Numbered from the stretch's first letter, positions 18,176-27,269 are shown. The stretch: 64,000 nt of DNA from an uncultured Opitutia bacterium (GCA_903825285.1 CAIJZY010000046.1:62001-126000), one strand, 5' to 3'. Numbers and translations: made by a program. The notes: a model not told the origin generated them from the letters alone.

Positions 18176-18736
18176 TTGAATACCAAAATCAGCATTGCCC
18201 AAAGCCATTACAACCAGGCCAACCTCGCGCACTTCCGCCTGCTCGAAGCCGCCGAGGCCGCCAAGACTGCGGCGACGCTGATTGATGACGTCATCGTGAT
18301 CGCCACGCTCACCGCCCAGGAGGCCAGTCGCCAGGCCAGCGAGGTCACGCGGCTCGCGACGCAGGCGGCCGCCAAGGTCGTGGAGGTGGCCCGGGTCACC
18401 GCCCTCTCCGCCGACAAGATTTCCGCCGATGCGCTGCGGGCCGCCAGGGTCAGCAGCGACGCAGCCGCCCGCCACGCGACCGAGGTGAAGAAACTCGCCG
18501 CCGTGGTCGCCGCCGAGGTGGTCGAAGTCGCGCGGGTCACCGCGGCCGCTTCCCAAAAACTCGCCGCCGAGAGCGAAGCACTCGTCGTGCGCGTCGCCAT
18601 CGCCACCAAGTCGGCCGCCGCCTCTTCCGACGGCGCAGTCGCGGCGAGCGCCCTGCTCCTCTCCACCGCCAAATCCATTCTGGAAGACTACAAGCGCGAG
18701 GCTGCCATTGCCGCGACTGGCGATCCAGTCGGCTGA
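18176..18736 (+). CDS. Alanine-rich helical repeat protein, unknown
   Basis: About 187 residues from a TTG at 18176 (LNTKISIAQSHYNQANLAHF); the true start is uncertain and the frame is open back to 18041. The sequence is almost entirely Ala/Val/Glu/Lys/Thr helix. An internal duplication is visible: EVTRLATQAAAKVVEVARVT and, about 75 residues on, EVKKLAAVVAAEVVEVARVT. It predicts a long coiled coil or helical bundle. It could be a structural or signalling linker, or the N-terminal piece of a lost larger protein. No enzyme motif. Followed by a mosaic of repeat arms. Confidence 0.55.
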   Translation: MNTKISIAQSHYNQANLAHFRLLEAAEAAKTAATLIDDVIVIATLTAQEASRQASEVTRLATQAAAKVVEVARVTALSADKISADALRAARVSSDAAARHATEVKKLAAVVAAEVVEVARVTAAASQKLAAESEALVVRVAIATKSAAASSDGAVAASALLLSTAKSILEDYKREAAIAATGDPVG

Positions 18737-18772
18737 ATAAATGCGCACCATAAGGTTCCGTCCACACGACCG

Positions 18773-18989
18773 TTCTTCGTGGGCTTCGTGACCTTCGTGG
18801 CAAGGATCATTCCGTGAGCAGCGCAGTCGTCGCCTCGCGCTTCCGGGTCCATCCCGTGCGCTTCCTTCTGCGCCTCCGCCACTCCGCGTTTCGGCGATCA
18901 TTCCCTGGGTGAATTTCACCACGAAGGTCGCGAAGCACACGCAGGCCGTCCCCCACGGAATCCCCTTCCATCCGCGTCATCCGCGGGAG
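18773..18989. repeat. Mosaic of four repeat arms
   Basis: 18773-18803 (TTCGTGGGC-type 9-mers) pairs with 18914-18941 (CACGAAGGT-type). Between them lies 18855-18895 with CTTCTGCGCCTCCGCC-like units. Outside lies 18965-18989 with ATCCGCGTCATCCGCGGG, the family that is perfect at 29.7 kb. The 300-bp gap holds nothing else that I recognise. Confidence 0.65.
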
Positions 18990-19036
18990 AAACCTCCGGC
19001 CGTTTCCTCCTCGAGTCCTCGGCGCCGGGAACGCAC

Positions 19037-19306
19037 TTGCAGTCCCCCTTTGGCGACGTTTACTCTGCGCGCAAATTTGTGAGCGCCGCCGCCGACAAAC
19101 CCGAGGAGGTCCTCGCCAAGCGAGAACTCGATGTTCTGGGCCTGTACCAGAAGGGGTTAAGGCTGTTCCAAATTTCCGAGGAGCTGCAGATTTCGTCCAA
19201 GACCGTCCGGGTCCTCGCGTGGCGCATCCGCCAGAAGCTGGGCGACAAGGCCCTGCCACGCCAGTTCAACCGGAAGGCCAAGCGCGCGCGGCGGAAGTCC
19301 GCCTGA
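19037..19306 (+). CDS. LuxR/GerE-type helix-turn-helix protein, no receiver domain
   Basis: About 89 residues. Residues 24-72 (LAKRELDVLGLYQKGLRLFQ, then ISEELQISSKTVRVLAWRIRQKLG) match the LuxR-type HTH that binds DNA in many response regulators. The C-terminal tail is strongly basic (RKAKRARRKSA). No N-terminal sensor or receiver domain is present. The start is a TTG at 19037 and is uncertain. It could be a stand-alone regulator or a fragment. It is convergent with the methyltransferase gene, 9 bases apart. Confidence 0.7.
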   Translation: MQSPFGDVYSARKFVSAAADKPEEVLAKRELDVLGLYQKGLRLFQISEELQISSKTVRVLAWRIRQKLGDKALPRQFNRKAKRARRKSA

Positions 19307-19315
19307 TGCCGCGGA

Positions 19316-20782
19316 CTACAGCCGGTCGTAGAAATTCGCGCAGAAGTCGTCGATCACGCGGATGGTGCCGGTGTTCAGGCCGTAGATCGCGTTGAAGGCG
19401 GAATTCAGCTCCTGCTGAACGGCGTCCGCGACTGGCCCACCGTCCCGCTGCAGCCGCTGCACCAGTCCGCGGACTTTGCGCGCGATCGCCTTCTTGGCCG
19501 GGGCCGCGGGCTCGAGGTAGGGGAGCTTTCTCAGGTAATTCGCCGAGATGTTGTTCGAGCGGACCAGCACCATGCGCGCGAAATACCAGGCGAGCCGGGA
19601 GTTCAGCAGGCCCAGCGCGTAGTACAGGGTCTCGGTATCGTCGAAAAAGAAGTTGGCGTTCACGCCAAACAGGGCGCCGGGCGGCAGGTAGGCCGCGGAG
19701 AACCGCACGCCGACCGACGAGCAGGTGATGCCCGGCTTGAAGAAATAGCCCTTGTTCCGGACGAGGTACGTCTCGCTCGCGGCGGCGCTCGCGGCGAAGT
19801 CCTTTCCGATGTAGTAATCCGGCGAGTACCAGTAGGGCTGACGCGCGCCATTCTTGTAGTAGGGCACCCATGCGGGATCGCCCTGCACGTCCGCCGCCGG
19901 ACGCAGGAACCGCTTGTCATTGCCCGTGGAGATGCCGGTCCCGCCCTTGGCGATGTCGCCGAGCCGGCGGGGCGCTTTCAGATAGAGTTCGCGGATCTGC
20001 GCCGGCAGGCCGATCAGGATCGCTGCATCGGGGTACTGCCGGAATTTCTCCTGCGGGATCAGCTCCACGCTCGCGGGCTGCGCGTAGTCCTCCTCCGACT
20101 GCACGCGGTTGACCAGGCGGACCCGCTGCGTCCCGGGCTTGCCGCCGGCCGCGACTCGCTTGGTGGCGGTCAGGATGCAGGTGCGGACATCCGCCGCGCT
20201 TTGGTGAAACAATTTCCGCGGCGCGAGCAGGAGCTCGTTGAGGTCCAGTTCCCGGAGGAGAAATTCACGGAAGGGCCGGTAATAGATGTTCGTCAGGAAG
20301 GAGTCGGCGAGGATGAGGCTCAGCTGTCCGCCGGGCACCAGCGCCCGGATGGCCTGGTAGGTGATGATGCTGTAGGTGTTCTTCGCGCCGATTTCCTCGG
20401 CCACGCGCTGCAGCCGCGCCCGGTGGTCGCGGACCCAGTGGGAGTCGTCGCCGTTGTAGGGTGGGTTGCCGACGATGAAGTGATAGGACGCGGGGAAGGG
20501 ATCGGTGGCGTCGAAGACCGTGACGTGGGGGAAAGTTTTTTGGAGCGCCGCGACCTTGGCCGCATCGATGTCGAACCCGTGGAGATCCTCGGCCCGGACG
20601 CCCTGCCCAAGCAGATAGTGCAGGAAAACCCCGTCACCCGCGCTGGGATCCAGCACGCGCCGACCGGGACGATAAGCGGCGAGCACCGGCCGGCACATGT
20701 AGGCCACCGTCCGCAGCGGGGTTTCATAGAAGCCGTTGACGCGGTCGGGACCGAGATGGCTCTTGGGGAATACGGTGGGCAT
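19316..20782 (-). CDS. N6-adenine DNA methyltransferase (TaqI-like), solitary
   Basis: 488 residues. SAM motif I is VLDPSAGDGVFLHYLL and the catalytic motif IV is NPPY in HFIVGNPPYNGDD, which together define a gamma-class N6-adenine methyltransferase. The C-terminal half (from about residue 270) has the layout of a TaqI-like target-recognition domain, with ISTGNDKRFL and VRSNNISANYLRKLPY near the end. ATG 20782 is preferred to the upstream extension. No restriction endonuclease gene is adjacent, so it may be an orphan or a modification-only defence gene. Neighbours are a LuxR-type HTH and the Ala-rich protein. Confidence 0.85.
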   Translation of the reverse strand: MPTVFPKSHLGPDRVNGFYETPLRTVAYMCRPVLAAYRPGRRVLDPSAGDGVFLHYLLGQGVRAEDLHGFDIDAAKVAALQKTFPHVTVFDATDPFPASYHFIVGNPPYNGDDSHWVRDHRARLQRVAEEIGAKNTYSIITYQAIRALVPGGQLSLILADSFLTNIYYRPFREFLLRELDLNELLLAPRKLFHQSAADVRTCILTATKRVAAGGKPGTQRVRLVNRVQSEEDYAQPASVELIPQEKFRQYPDAAILIGLPAQIRELYLKAPRRLGDIAKGGTGISTGNDKRFLRPAADVQGDPAWVPYYKNGARQPYWYSPDYYIGKDFAASAAASETYLVRNKGYFFKPGITCSSVGVRFSAAYLPPGALFGVNANFFFDDTETLYYALGLLNSRLAWYFARMVLVRSNNISANYLRKLPYLEPAAPAKKAIARKVRGLVQRLQRDGGPVADAVQQELNSAFNAIYGLNTGTIRVIDDFCANFYDRL

Positions 20783-21053
20783 CGATCGCGGAGGCAGGGC
20801 CGCCCACAGTGTTGTCGGCCCGAGCGAACGTTCCAACAGAATCGTCAGGCGGATCCGGTTGCCCCGCAGCGACACCACCAATTCTATTGCGCAGAATAAT
20901 CAGCCCTTATGCCGCAAAGGTCTTATCACATAAATAAGGATGGAACATAGCTCGGGCTGCGTTGTATGTGTCTCCACGTTAGTTAATACCCCGCCTCCTT
21001 CCCCTGTGGAACGAATCCAGCTTGGCCACAGGAGCTTGGTTATCCTCTCCCCG
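20783..21053. promoter_or_regulatory. Divergent, lower-GC promoter region
   Basis: 271 bp between the start of the methyltransferase (minus) and the DUF3570 gene (plus). It contains the most AT-rich stretch of the neighbourhood (20880-20945, with TTATCACATAAATAAGG). Promoters for both directions are expected here, but I cannot fix -35/-10 boxes with confidence. Confidence 0.4.
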
Positions 21054-22220
21054 ATGCCTCACCTGATTCGTCTGATGTCCCAGCGCGCCCGAACCCTCGC
21101 CGTGACCGGCGCGCTTTATCTGCTGCTCGTGCGGGAGACCCGCGCCGAATCCAGCGTCACCTACAAGTACGAGGATTACCAGGAGGCGGGCGGGCGCATC
21201 GCCGTGAAGGCTCAGTACGCGCTTTTCGACCAGACCATCGGCACGGACACCGTGGTGAAGGTCAGCGGGGCGATCGACGCCATCACCGGGGCCACGCCGA
21301 CGGGCCAGCCGGGCGCGACCGCCGCGGATCCGGTGATGATGACCCAGATCGAGGACCGGCGGAAGGCGTGGACGGCCGACTTCTCCCGCCAGATCGGCCG
21401 GGTCAACCTCGACCTCGGGGTCGCCGACTCGCGCGAGAGCGACTACGTCTCCAACGGGCTCTCGCTCACCACCGTCACGGATTTCAACGCCAAGAACACC
21501 GCGCTTGTGCTCGGCGTCGCCGCCAACAACGACAACGTGAAGGTGTTCTACCAGAGCGCGCGCGCCTTCAAGCGGGGGCTCGACGGCCTGATCGGCGTGA
21601 ACCAGCTCATCGATCCCGCGACCTCGCTGACCTTCAACCTCACCGTCGGACGCGCCTCGGGCTACCTGAGCGACCCGTACAAGATCATCCTGAAGACCAC
21701 GCAGATCCTCCCGGGCGTCACACTGCCGCTGACCTTCCCGGAGAACCGCCCGCAGGAGCGCAACAAGTGGATCGCATTCGTCGGCTACAACCACGCGGTC
21801 GCGGCCTGGGACGGCGCGGTCGACGCCAGTTACCGCTTCTACCACGACAGCTTCGGCACCGCGAGCCACACGCTCGCGGTCACCTGGCTGCAGAACCTCA
21901 ATGCCCACCTGATCCTCGCGCCCACGGTGCGCTACTACGAGCAGAGCGCGGCGGACTTCTACCATCTCTCGCTCGACGGCACGAGCATTGTGCCGGGCTT
22001 CACGCCCAATGCCGCGGGCCCGTTCTTTTCGGCCGACTACCGGCTCAGCCACCTGCGCACCTACACCTACGGGCTCAAGCTCGTCTGGCATCCCACGGAC
22101 TCGGTCCAGCTGGACCTGGCCTACGACCGCTACGAGATGAAGGGCCTGGACGGCCTCACTTCCCCCACCGCGTATCCCCGCGCGAACACCGTGACGGCAG
22201 GAGTCCGTTATGCGTGGTGA
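21054..22220 (+). CDS. DUF3570 outer-membrane-like protein
   Basis: 388 residues. The signal peptide is MPHLIRLMSQRARTLAVTGA and onwards, cleaved near TRAES. The mature part begins SSVTYKYEDYQEAGGRI and shows alternating amphipathic beta strands with aromatic ends and the C-terminal YAW typical of outer-membrane barrels. It matches my memory of the DUF3570 family, which occurs beside a DUF4266 lipoprotein; that partner follows here. The alternative start is ATG 21075. Function unknown; the family is usually near an FAD:protein FMN transferase, which is absent here. Confidence 0.75.
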   Translation: MPHLIRLMSQRARTLAVTGALYLLLVRETRAESSVTYKYEDYQEAGGRIAVKAQYALFDQTIGTDTVVKVSGAIDAITGATPTGQPGATAADPVMMTQIEDRRKAWTADFSRQIGRVNLDLGVADSRESDYVSNGLSLTTVTDFNAKNTALVLGVAANNDNVKVFYQSARAFKRGLDGLIGVNQLIDPATSLTFNLTVGRASGYLSDPYKIILKTTQILPGVTLPLTFPENRPQERNKWIAFVGYNHAVAAWDGAVDASYRFYHDSFGTASHTLAVTWLQNLNAHLILAPTVRYYEQSAADFYHLSLDGTSIVPGFTPNAAGPFFSADYRLSHLRTYTYGLKLVWHPTDSVQLDLAYDRYEMKGLDGLTSPTAYPRANTVTAGVRYAW

Positions 22221-22239
22221 TCTTTCCCTCCTTCCGCCC

Positions 22240-22479
22240 ATGACCTCTCGCCTTTTCCTCCGCCTCGGCCTGCTGGCCGGCGCCGCGCTCGCGTGCCTCC
22301 TCGGCGCGGGCTGCGCGACGCAGTCGGTGCAACCCTGGGAACGCGCCACGCTGGCCAGCTACGCGATGCGGCCGGACCGCGACCCCCTCGCCTCGGCCAT
22401 GTCGGAGCACATCTGGTTCTCGCGCGAGGCCGCCTCCGGCGGACGCGGCGTGGGCGGCAGCGGCTGCGGCTGCAACTGA
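22240..22479 (+). CDS. DUF4266 lipoprotein
   Basis: 79-residue lipoprotein. Signal peptide with lipobox LLGAGC. The conserved body is VQPWERATLASYAMRPDRDP then MSEHIWFSREAASGG, and the C-terminus ends in GGSGCGCN, the diagnostic cysteine-rich tail of DUF4266. It starts 19 bases after the DUF3570 stop. An upstream in-frame ATG (22210) overlapping that gene is less likely. The final CGC could bind metal or be modified; unknown. Confidence 0.8.
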   Translation: MTSRLFLRLGLLAGAALACLLGAGCATQSVQPWERATLASYAMRPDRDPLASAMSEHIWFSREAASGGRGVGGSGCGCN

Positions 22480-22511
22480 TCCACCCCGCCGGCGTCATAA
22501 CGGTTCTGCCC

Positions 22512-24383
22512 ATGATCTCCCCCCGCCTTCGGACCGGCCTGGTCCGCTTCCGCTCCCTCGCGATCCGCTTCCTCAATGTGCCCACCGGTCTGCTGCTGGT
22601 CTTCCTGCAGCGCACGCCGGTGCTGCCCCTGGCTGCCATGCTGGAGCGGCTCGCGGAGGCGACGCCCGCGGGTGTGGTGCTGAAGGCCGGCGTCGGCCTC
22701 GCCGCGCTCGGTGCCGTCGACACCCTGGCCGGTGCCACCACGGGGACGCAGCTGGTGTCCACCGTCTCCCTGCCCGCCGCCGCCACCGTCGGCGTGCCGT
22801 TCCAGATGGCGATCTACATCACCGGCCGCGGCGTCAGCTACGCGCAGTCCTGGGATGTCACCAACTCCCTGCCTCCCGGCATCACCCCGGCGGGCGCCAC
22901 CCTCACCGGCAACAAGTGGGCGCTCAATTCCACGACGCTGACCTACCTCCTGATCACGGGCACGCCGACCACGCCGGGCACCTACACCTTCACGGCGGAC
23001 GGCTGGCAGTACACCAATCTCTCTGGTCCCGTCACCAGCGGCACCGCCCAGATCATCGTCTCCCCCGCGGCGACCGGCAGCCCGACCATCACCACGCAGC
23101 CGCAGAGCCAGACCGTGTCCATTGGCGGCAGCGTGACGTTCACCGCCGCCGCCACGGGCACGCCCGCGCCCACGTACCAGTGGCGCAAGGGCACCTCGAA
23201 CGTCACCGGGGCGACCAACGCGAGCCTCACGCTCAGCAACGTCCAGGCCTCCGACGCCGGCACGTACACGCTGGTCGCGACCAATTCCGCCGGCACCGCC
23301 ATCAGCAACGGCGCGGTCCTCACCATCGCGAACACCGCGGCCCCGGTCATCACCCTGCAGCCGATCAGCCGCACCGTGTTCACGGGCGGCAGCGTCACCT
23401 TCAACCTCACGGCGACGGGCGCGCCCACGCCGACCTACCAGTGGTCCAAGGACGGCACGGTGCTTCCCGGCGCCACGGCGGCCAGCCTCACGATCTCCTC
23501 CGCGCAGGCGACGGACGCGGGCACCTACTTCGCCGTCGCGACCAACGCCGTCGGCACCGCCACCACCGCGGCCGCGACGCTGGATGTGCTGGCCCCCGGC
23601 ACCCAGCCGACCACGCTGCTCTCCGCTCTCTCCGTGCGCACGACGCTCGCCGCGGGGCAGACGCTCATCCCCGGCTTCGTCACCAACGGCAGCAAGTCGC
23701 TCCTGCTGCGCCTCGGCGGTCCGGTCCTGAACCAGTATGGCCTGTCGGGCCTGCCCGATCCCAAGCTCCAGGTCTTCAACAGCTCGGGCGTGATGACCTA
23801 CCAGAATGACAACTGGGATCCATCGCTGGGGCCCCTATTCAACACGGTCGGCGCCGGGCCCTACACCACGGGCAGCCTGGACTCCGGCCTGGTCATCACG
23901 CTCAACGGACTCAGCTCCTCCTATTGCTATGGCACCGGCTCCGGCACGGTGCTCTGCGAGCTCTTCGACACCAATACTTCCAATTATGCGGCCCGCCTGG
24001 TGGCCGTCTCCGCCCGCAACCAGGTGGGCACGGGAGCCGACGTGCTGATCGGCGGCTTCGTCATCAGCGGCACCGGCAGCAAGACGCTGCTCATCCGCGG
24101 CCTCGGGCCGGGGCTGGTCGCGCAGGGCGTGACCTCCGGCTATCTGGTCGATCCCTACCTCGAGATCCATGACCTCGCCGGCAACGTGATCGCGTCGAAC
24201 GACAATTGGGACTCCAGCCTCATTCCCATCTTCAACCAGGTCGGGGCCGCGGCGCTCACGACCGGCAGCAAGGATGCCGCCCTGCTCATCACGCTGCCCG
24301 CGGGGGTGTACACGGCGACGATCTCCGGCGTGAACGGCACGACGGGCAACGGCATGGTCGAGGTCTTCGAGGTCTGGCCCTGA
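22512..24383 (+). CDS. Secreted Ig-domain surface protein with duplicated C-terminal module
   Basis: 623 residues. The N-terminal 75 residues (MISPRLRTGLVRFRSLAIRF, then LQRTPVLPLAAMLERLAE) resemble leader regions I associate with Opitutaceae exported proteins. There is a putative Ig-like region (TVGVPFQMAIYITGRGVSYA), then two I-set-like Ig domains with PTITTQPQSQTVSIGGSVTF and PVITLQPISRTVFTGGSVTF openings and DAGTY motifs. Finally come two copies of a roughly 110-residue module, each with a conserved NDNWD motif and ending in LVITL or LLITL. It is probably a cell-surface or adhesion protein. It lies 32 bases after the DUF4266 gene and may share its transcript. Confidence 0.75.
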   Translation: MISPRLRTGLVRFRSLAIRFLNVPTGLLLVFLQRTPVLPLAAMLERLAEATPAGVVLKAGVGLAALGAVDTLAGATTGTQLVSTVSLPAAATVGVPFQMAIYITGRGVSYAQSWDVTNSLPPGITPAGATLTGNKWALNSTTLTYLLITGTPTTPGTYTFTADGWQYTNLSGPVTSGTAQIIVSPAATGSPTITTQPQSQTVSIGGSVTFTAAATGTPAPTYQWRKGTSNVTGATNASLTLSNVQASDAGTYTLVATNSAGTAISNGAVLTIANTAAPVITLQPISRTVFTGGSVTFNLTATGAPTPTYQWSKDGTVLPGATAASLTISSAQATDAGTYFAVATNAVGTATTAAATLDVLAPGTQPTTLLSALSVRTTLAAGQTLIPGFVTNGSKSLLLRLGGPVLNQYGLSGLPDPKLQVFNSSGVMTYQNDNWDPSLGPLFNTVGAGPYTTGSLDSGLVITLNGLSSSYCYGTGSGTVLCELFDTNTSNYAARLVAVSARNQVGTGADVLIGGFVISGTGSKTLLIRGLGPGLVAQGVTSGYLVDPYLEIHDLAGNVIASNDNWDSSLIPIFNQVGAAALTTGSKDAALLITLPAGVYTATISGVNGTTGNGMVEVFEVWP

Positions 24384-24401
24384 CGCGGGCCGGGCGGGGG
24401 C

Positions 24402-25220
24402 TCAGCTTCGCTGGATGCGGCTCTGCGCCTCCTCGTGGACCTCCGCGAGGAAGGTGTCGAGGTTGCGCTTGGAATCGAGGTCGAAGAGCTCCGCCACGCG
24501 GCGGTCGCACACGGGGACCAGCGCGCTGCAGTGCACGGCCTGCGCCAGCCGGCCGAGGTAGAGCGCGCGCGCCAGCGGCTCCTGCGGGTTCTGGTACTGC
24601 GTGCCGACGATGCGGTAGACCGTCTCGGGAAACGCCAGCTGCTTCAGCAGCTCGCCGCCGAGCGCGGCCTGGTCAAACTGGTAGCGCGCGCGCTCGTCGG
24701 CGGAGTACTCCGTCTCGAAGCCCGCGAACGCCAGCTGCTTCGCGCCGTACTGGCGTGCCCACTGGCTGTTGATCACGAGCATGCCGATCTCGTGGAGCAG
24801 CCCGACCATGTAGGCCACCGACCGGTCCTCGCGCTTGCGCGCCGCGGCCAGCTCTGCGCCCACCGCCGCGTAGACGGCCCGCCGCCAGATCTTGTCCGGC
24901 GTCAACCCGTACGCCTGCAGCGGCGACAGCATCGCCGCGCGTGCCAGCACCTGCGCGAAGATCCGCATCAGCTGCGTCGAGCCGAGCCGGTTCACCGCGT
25001 CCGTGATCGCCTCGCACGGCGACTGCGAGAAGAACGCCGAGTTCGCCACTGACATCACCCGCGCCGTCAGCGTCGGGTCCGTGCGCATGTGCTCCGCCAG
25101 GTCCGCGGCGTTGTAGTCCGAGCTCCGCAGCATCTCCTGGACGCGCGAGACGGAGCGGGACAACGGCAGGGTGCCCGCATTGATGAAGATCTTGATGGTT
25201 TCGCTGAGGTCGTAGGCCAT
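24402..25220 (-). CDS. HDOD-domain signalling protein
   Basis: 272 residues, essentially one HDOD domain: LPLSRSVSRVQEMLRSSDYN, LTARVMSVANSAFFSQ, the HD-like YMVGLLHEIGMLVINSQW, and FDQAALGGELLKQLAFPETV. Such proteins act as non-enzymatic relays in chemotaxis, biofilm or cell-cycle signalling. ATG 25220. Same strand as, and downstream of, the receiver-HDOD protein, suggesting one pathway. Confidence 0.85.
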   Translation of the reverse strand: MAYDLSETIKIFINAGTLPLSRSVSRVQEMLRSSDYNAADLAEHMRTDPTLTARVMSVANSAFFSQSPCEAITDAVNRLGSTQLMRIFAQVLARAAMLSPLQAYGLTPDKIWRRAVYAAVGAELAAARKREDRSVAYMVGLLHEIGMLVINSQWARQYGAKQLAFAGFETEYSADERARYQFDQAALGGELLKQLAFPETVYRIVGTQYQNPQEPLARALYLGRLAQAVHCSALVPVCDRRVAELFDLDSKRNLDTFLAEVHEEAQSRIQRS

Positions 25221-25385
25221 GGCCAATTGGGGAAATGGAAAAATTCGGGAGCGCTGCCGCCCGTTGGCTCTCCCATCGGTCATTTGGAGGAGAACCTGAG
25301 GCGGGAGAACACGCAGCGAGCCCGTCCGCCCTGAGATTAGCCGCTGGGGCCCGCCCAAGTGGCCAGCGTCGGGAGGGGCGGGCAG

Positions 25386-25411
25386 TTGAAAGTTGAATGT
25401 TGAAAGTTGAA
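25386..25411. repeat. Single 7-bp GTTGAAA-family arm
   Basis: Four units of GTTGAAA/GTTGAAT type in tandem, in the 270-bp gap between the two HDOD genes. The family reappears as a pair at 32486-32562. The remainder of the gap shows nothing I recognise. Confidence 0.6.
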
Positions 25412-25490
25412 GGCCCGGGCGTCTCCCGCGCCGCCTTGATGGCGCGAGAACTTCAGACCCCAACCCCGAGGCCTTCCGCCCCGGCCTCGC

Positions 25491-27269
25491 TCAGAGCCGC
25501 GCCAGCAGCTGATGCGCGGTCCAGTGGCTGGTGCTGGAGATCGCCATCAGGGTGTCGACCATCTCGGGCGGATCGAAGGGGAGGGTGACGCCGCGGGACT
25601 TCAGCAGGGCCCACGCGGGGTAGTTGGAGGCCCGCAGGCGATCGAGGATTTCCTTGGCGTCCGGCGCGGCGGCCGCGGCGGCCTGGGCGAGCAGGTGGGC
25701 GAGATGGATGACGTTGACGGTGATCTGCGACTCCGGCTCGGTGACCTTGGACGGGTCGTGGTGGAGCGCGGCGGCGTCCTGGACCAGGGTGGGTTGCCCG
25801 AGTGCGGCGAGCATCTGCCGGCCGGCCTGGTGGTGATCCAGGCCGAACAGCGCCGTCTCGGCCTGTTCCAGCGAGGTGTGGTCGCCCTCCGCCAGCGCAA
25901 GGGCCAGGGCGTAAATGCCCGGTTCGCCGATGGCGAACAGCCAGCGGCCGCTGTCGTACATGAGTCCGGCCGCCGTCAGCATGTGGTCGTTCTCCAGCGT
26001 GAGCAGCCGGCCGATCTCGAAGGCGGTGAGCGCGGTCGCGAGGGTGTGGGCGTAAAGCGGGCGGAGGTTGAGCGGGCCGCCCTTCGGCAGCCGGCCGGTC
26101 ACGCGCGCGACGGCCACAATGCTCATGACCTTGGCCACGCCTTCCTGACTCACGACCTGGCTGATCGCCGCGGCGGAATCCAGCCGGCGGTCCGTGCCCG
26201 AAACGCGCTCCAGCACCTGACGGTAGACGGGCAGGAAGCCGGGCGTGTCCCGCGCCGCAGCGGCGGCCTCGTCCAAGCCCATCTTGGGGACTGCCTGCAG
26301 CAACCGTAGCGAATCCGTCACCGCGGAGAACGGCGCGACCGGGCCGAGCCGAGCGATCGTGGCCTGCAGCTCCTCGGGCGTGACGAGCGGGCGGCGCATC
26401 GCGCGCTTGAGGAGCGGGCCGTACTGCCAAAGGGGTTTGCCGATGATGTCGCGCGCATATGCGGCGACGAACGACGCCGCCGGGGCCACGGCCTCTGCTT
26501 CCGCGCCGGCCGTCGAGGGTATGACCGGCAGCGCGGTGTGCGCGACCGAGCCGTTCATCTTCAGCACCGACAGCATCCGGTGACGGATCATGCCGAGCAG
26601 GGACTTGACCACGCCCAGGCCCTCGAAGACGCCGGCAAAGTCCTCCTCGCGCAGGCGGTCGAGGATCTTGTCCATGACGCCGTCGATGATGTTGATGCCG
26701 ACCGCATGGCTCTGCTGCCGGATGCTCTCCAGGGCCGAAATGAGATGCGGGTCGGACGCCGACGTCAGGTGGCGCTGCACGACCTTGAGTCCCTCCTCGA
26801 TGCTGCGGGTCGCGGCCGCAAGGACGCCGCCGTATTCCGACATGGACAGGCCCAGGCGCGCGCAGATCACTTCCGGCGTCTCCATGACCTGCGTCGTCCA
26901 CTTGGTGTCGACGGCCTTCGCCAGCTCGGCGAGCAGCACGTCGGACTGGTAGGGCTTCACATGCAGGCTCTGCACGCCCAGCTCAAGGTAGCGCACGACC
27001 GATTCGCGCTCCGTGTGCGCGCTGTAGACGATGACCGGCAGCCCCCGGTAGGCGGGGTGCTGGCGGATCATGCGGAGAAATTGCCAGCCCCATTCCTGGT
27101 CCAGCTGGTTGTCCACGACGACCATGTCCACGAGCACGTGCTCCTGGAGCTTGGACCAGGCGTTCGTGGTCGAGTCGGCGGACACGGTCTCGTGTCCGGC
27201 CTTGCTCAGCACCGTGCCCACGATCTTCTGCGCGAGCCTGTCATCCTCCAGCACAAGTACTTTGGCCAT
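25491..27269 (-). CDS. Response regulator: receiver domain fused to HDOD-type output
   Basis: 592 residues. Residues 1-125 are a CheY-like receiver with acidic pair ED/D8-10, phospho-acceptor D53 in VVVDNQ, the switch serine in VIVYSAHTE and the lysine in HVKPY. A middle helical region (130-300) follows. The C-terminal half is HDOD-like: FEIGRLLTLENDHML, GLMYDSGRWLF, and GLDHHQAGRQMLAALGQPTL with a following HHDP. ATG 27269 (MAKVLVLEDD) fits the receiver start. No sensor kinase is adjacent. Confidence 0.85.
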   Translation of the reverse strand: MAKVLVLEDDRLAQKIVGTVLSKAGHETVSADSTTNAWSKLQEHVLVDMVVVDNQLDQEWGWQFLRMIRQHPAYRGLPVIVYSAHTERESVVRYLELGVQSLHVKPYQSDVLLAELAKAVDTKWTTQVMETPEVICARLGLSMSEYGGVLAAATRSIEEGLKVVQRHLTSASDPHLISALESIRQQSHAVGINIIDGVMDKILDRLREEDFAGVFEGLGVVKSLLGMIRHRMLSVLKMNGSVAHTALPVIPSTAGAEAEAVAPAASFVAAYARDIIGKPLWQYGPLLKRAMRRPLVTPEELQATIARLGPVAPFSAVTDSLRLLQAVPKMGLDEAAAAARDTPGFLPVYRQVLERVSGTDRRLDSAAAISQVVSQEGVAKVMSIVAVARVTGRLPKGGPLNLRPLYAHTLATALTAFEIGRLLTLENDHMLTAAGLMYDSGRWLFAIGEPGIYALALALAEGDHTSLEQAETALFGLDHHQAGRQMLAALGQPTLVQDAAALHHDPSKVTEPESQITVNVIHLAHLLAQAAAAAAPDAKEILDRLRASNYPAWALLKSRGVTLPFDPPEMVDTLMAISSTSHWTAHQLLARL

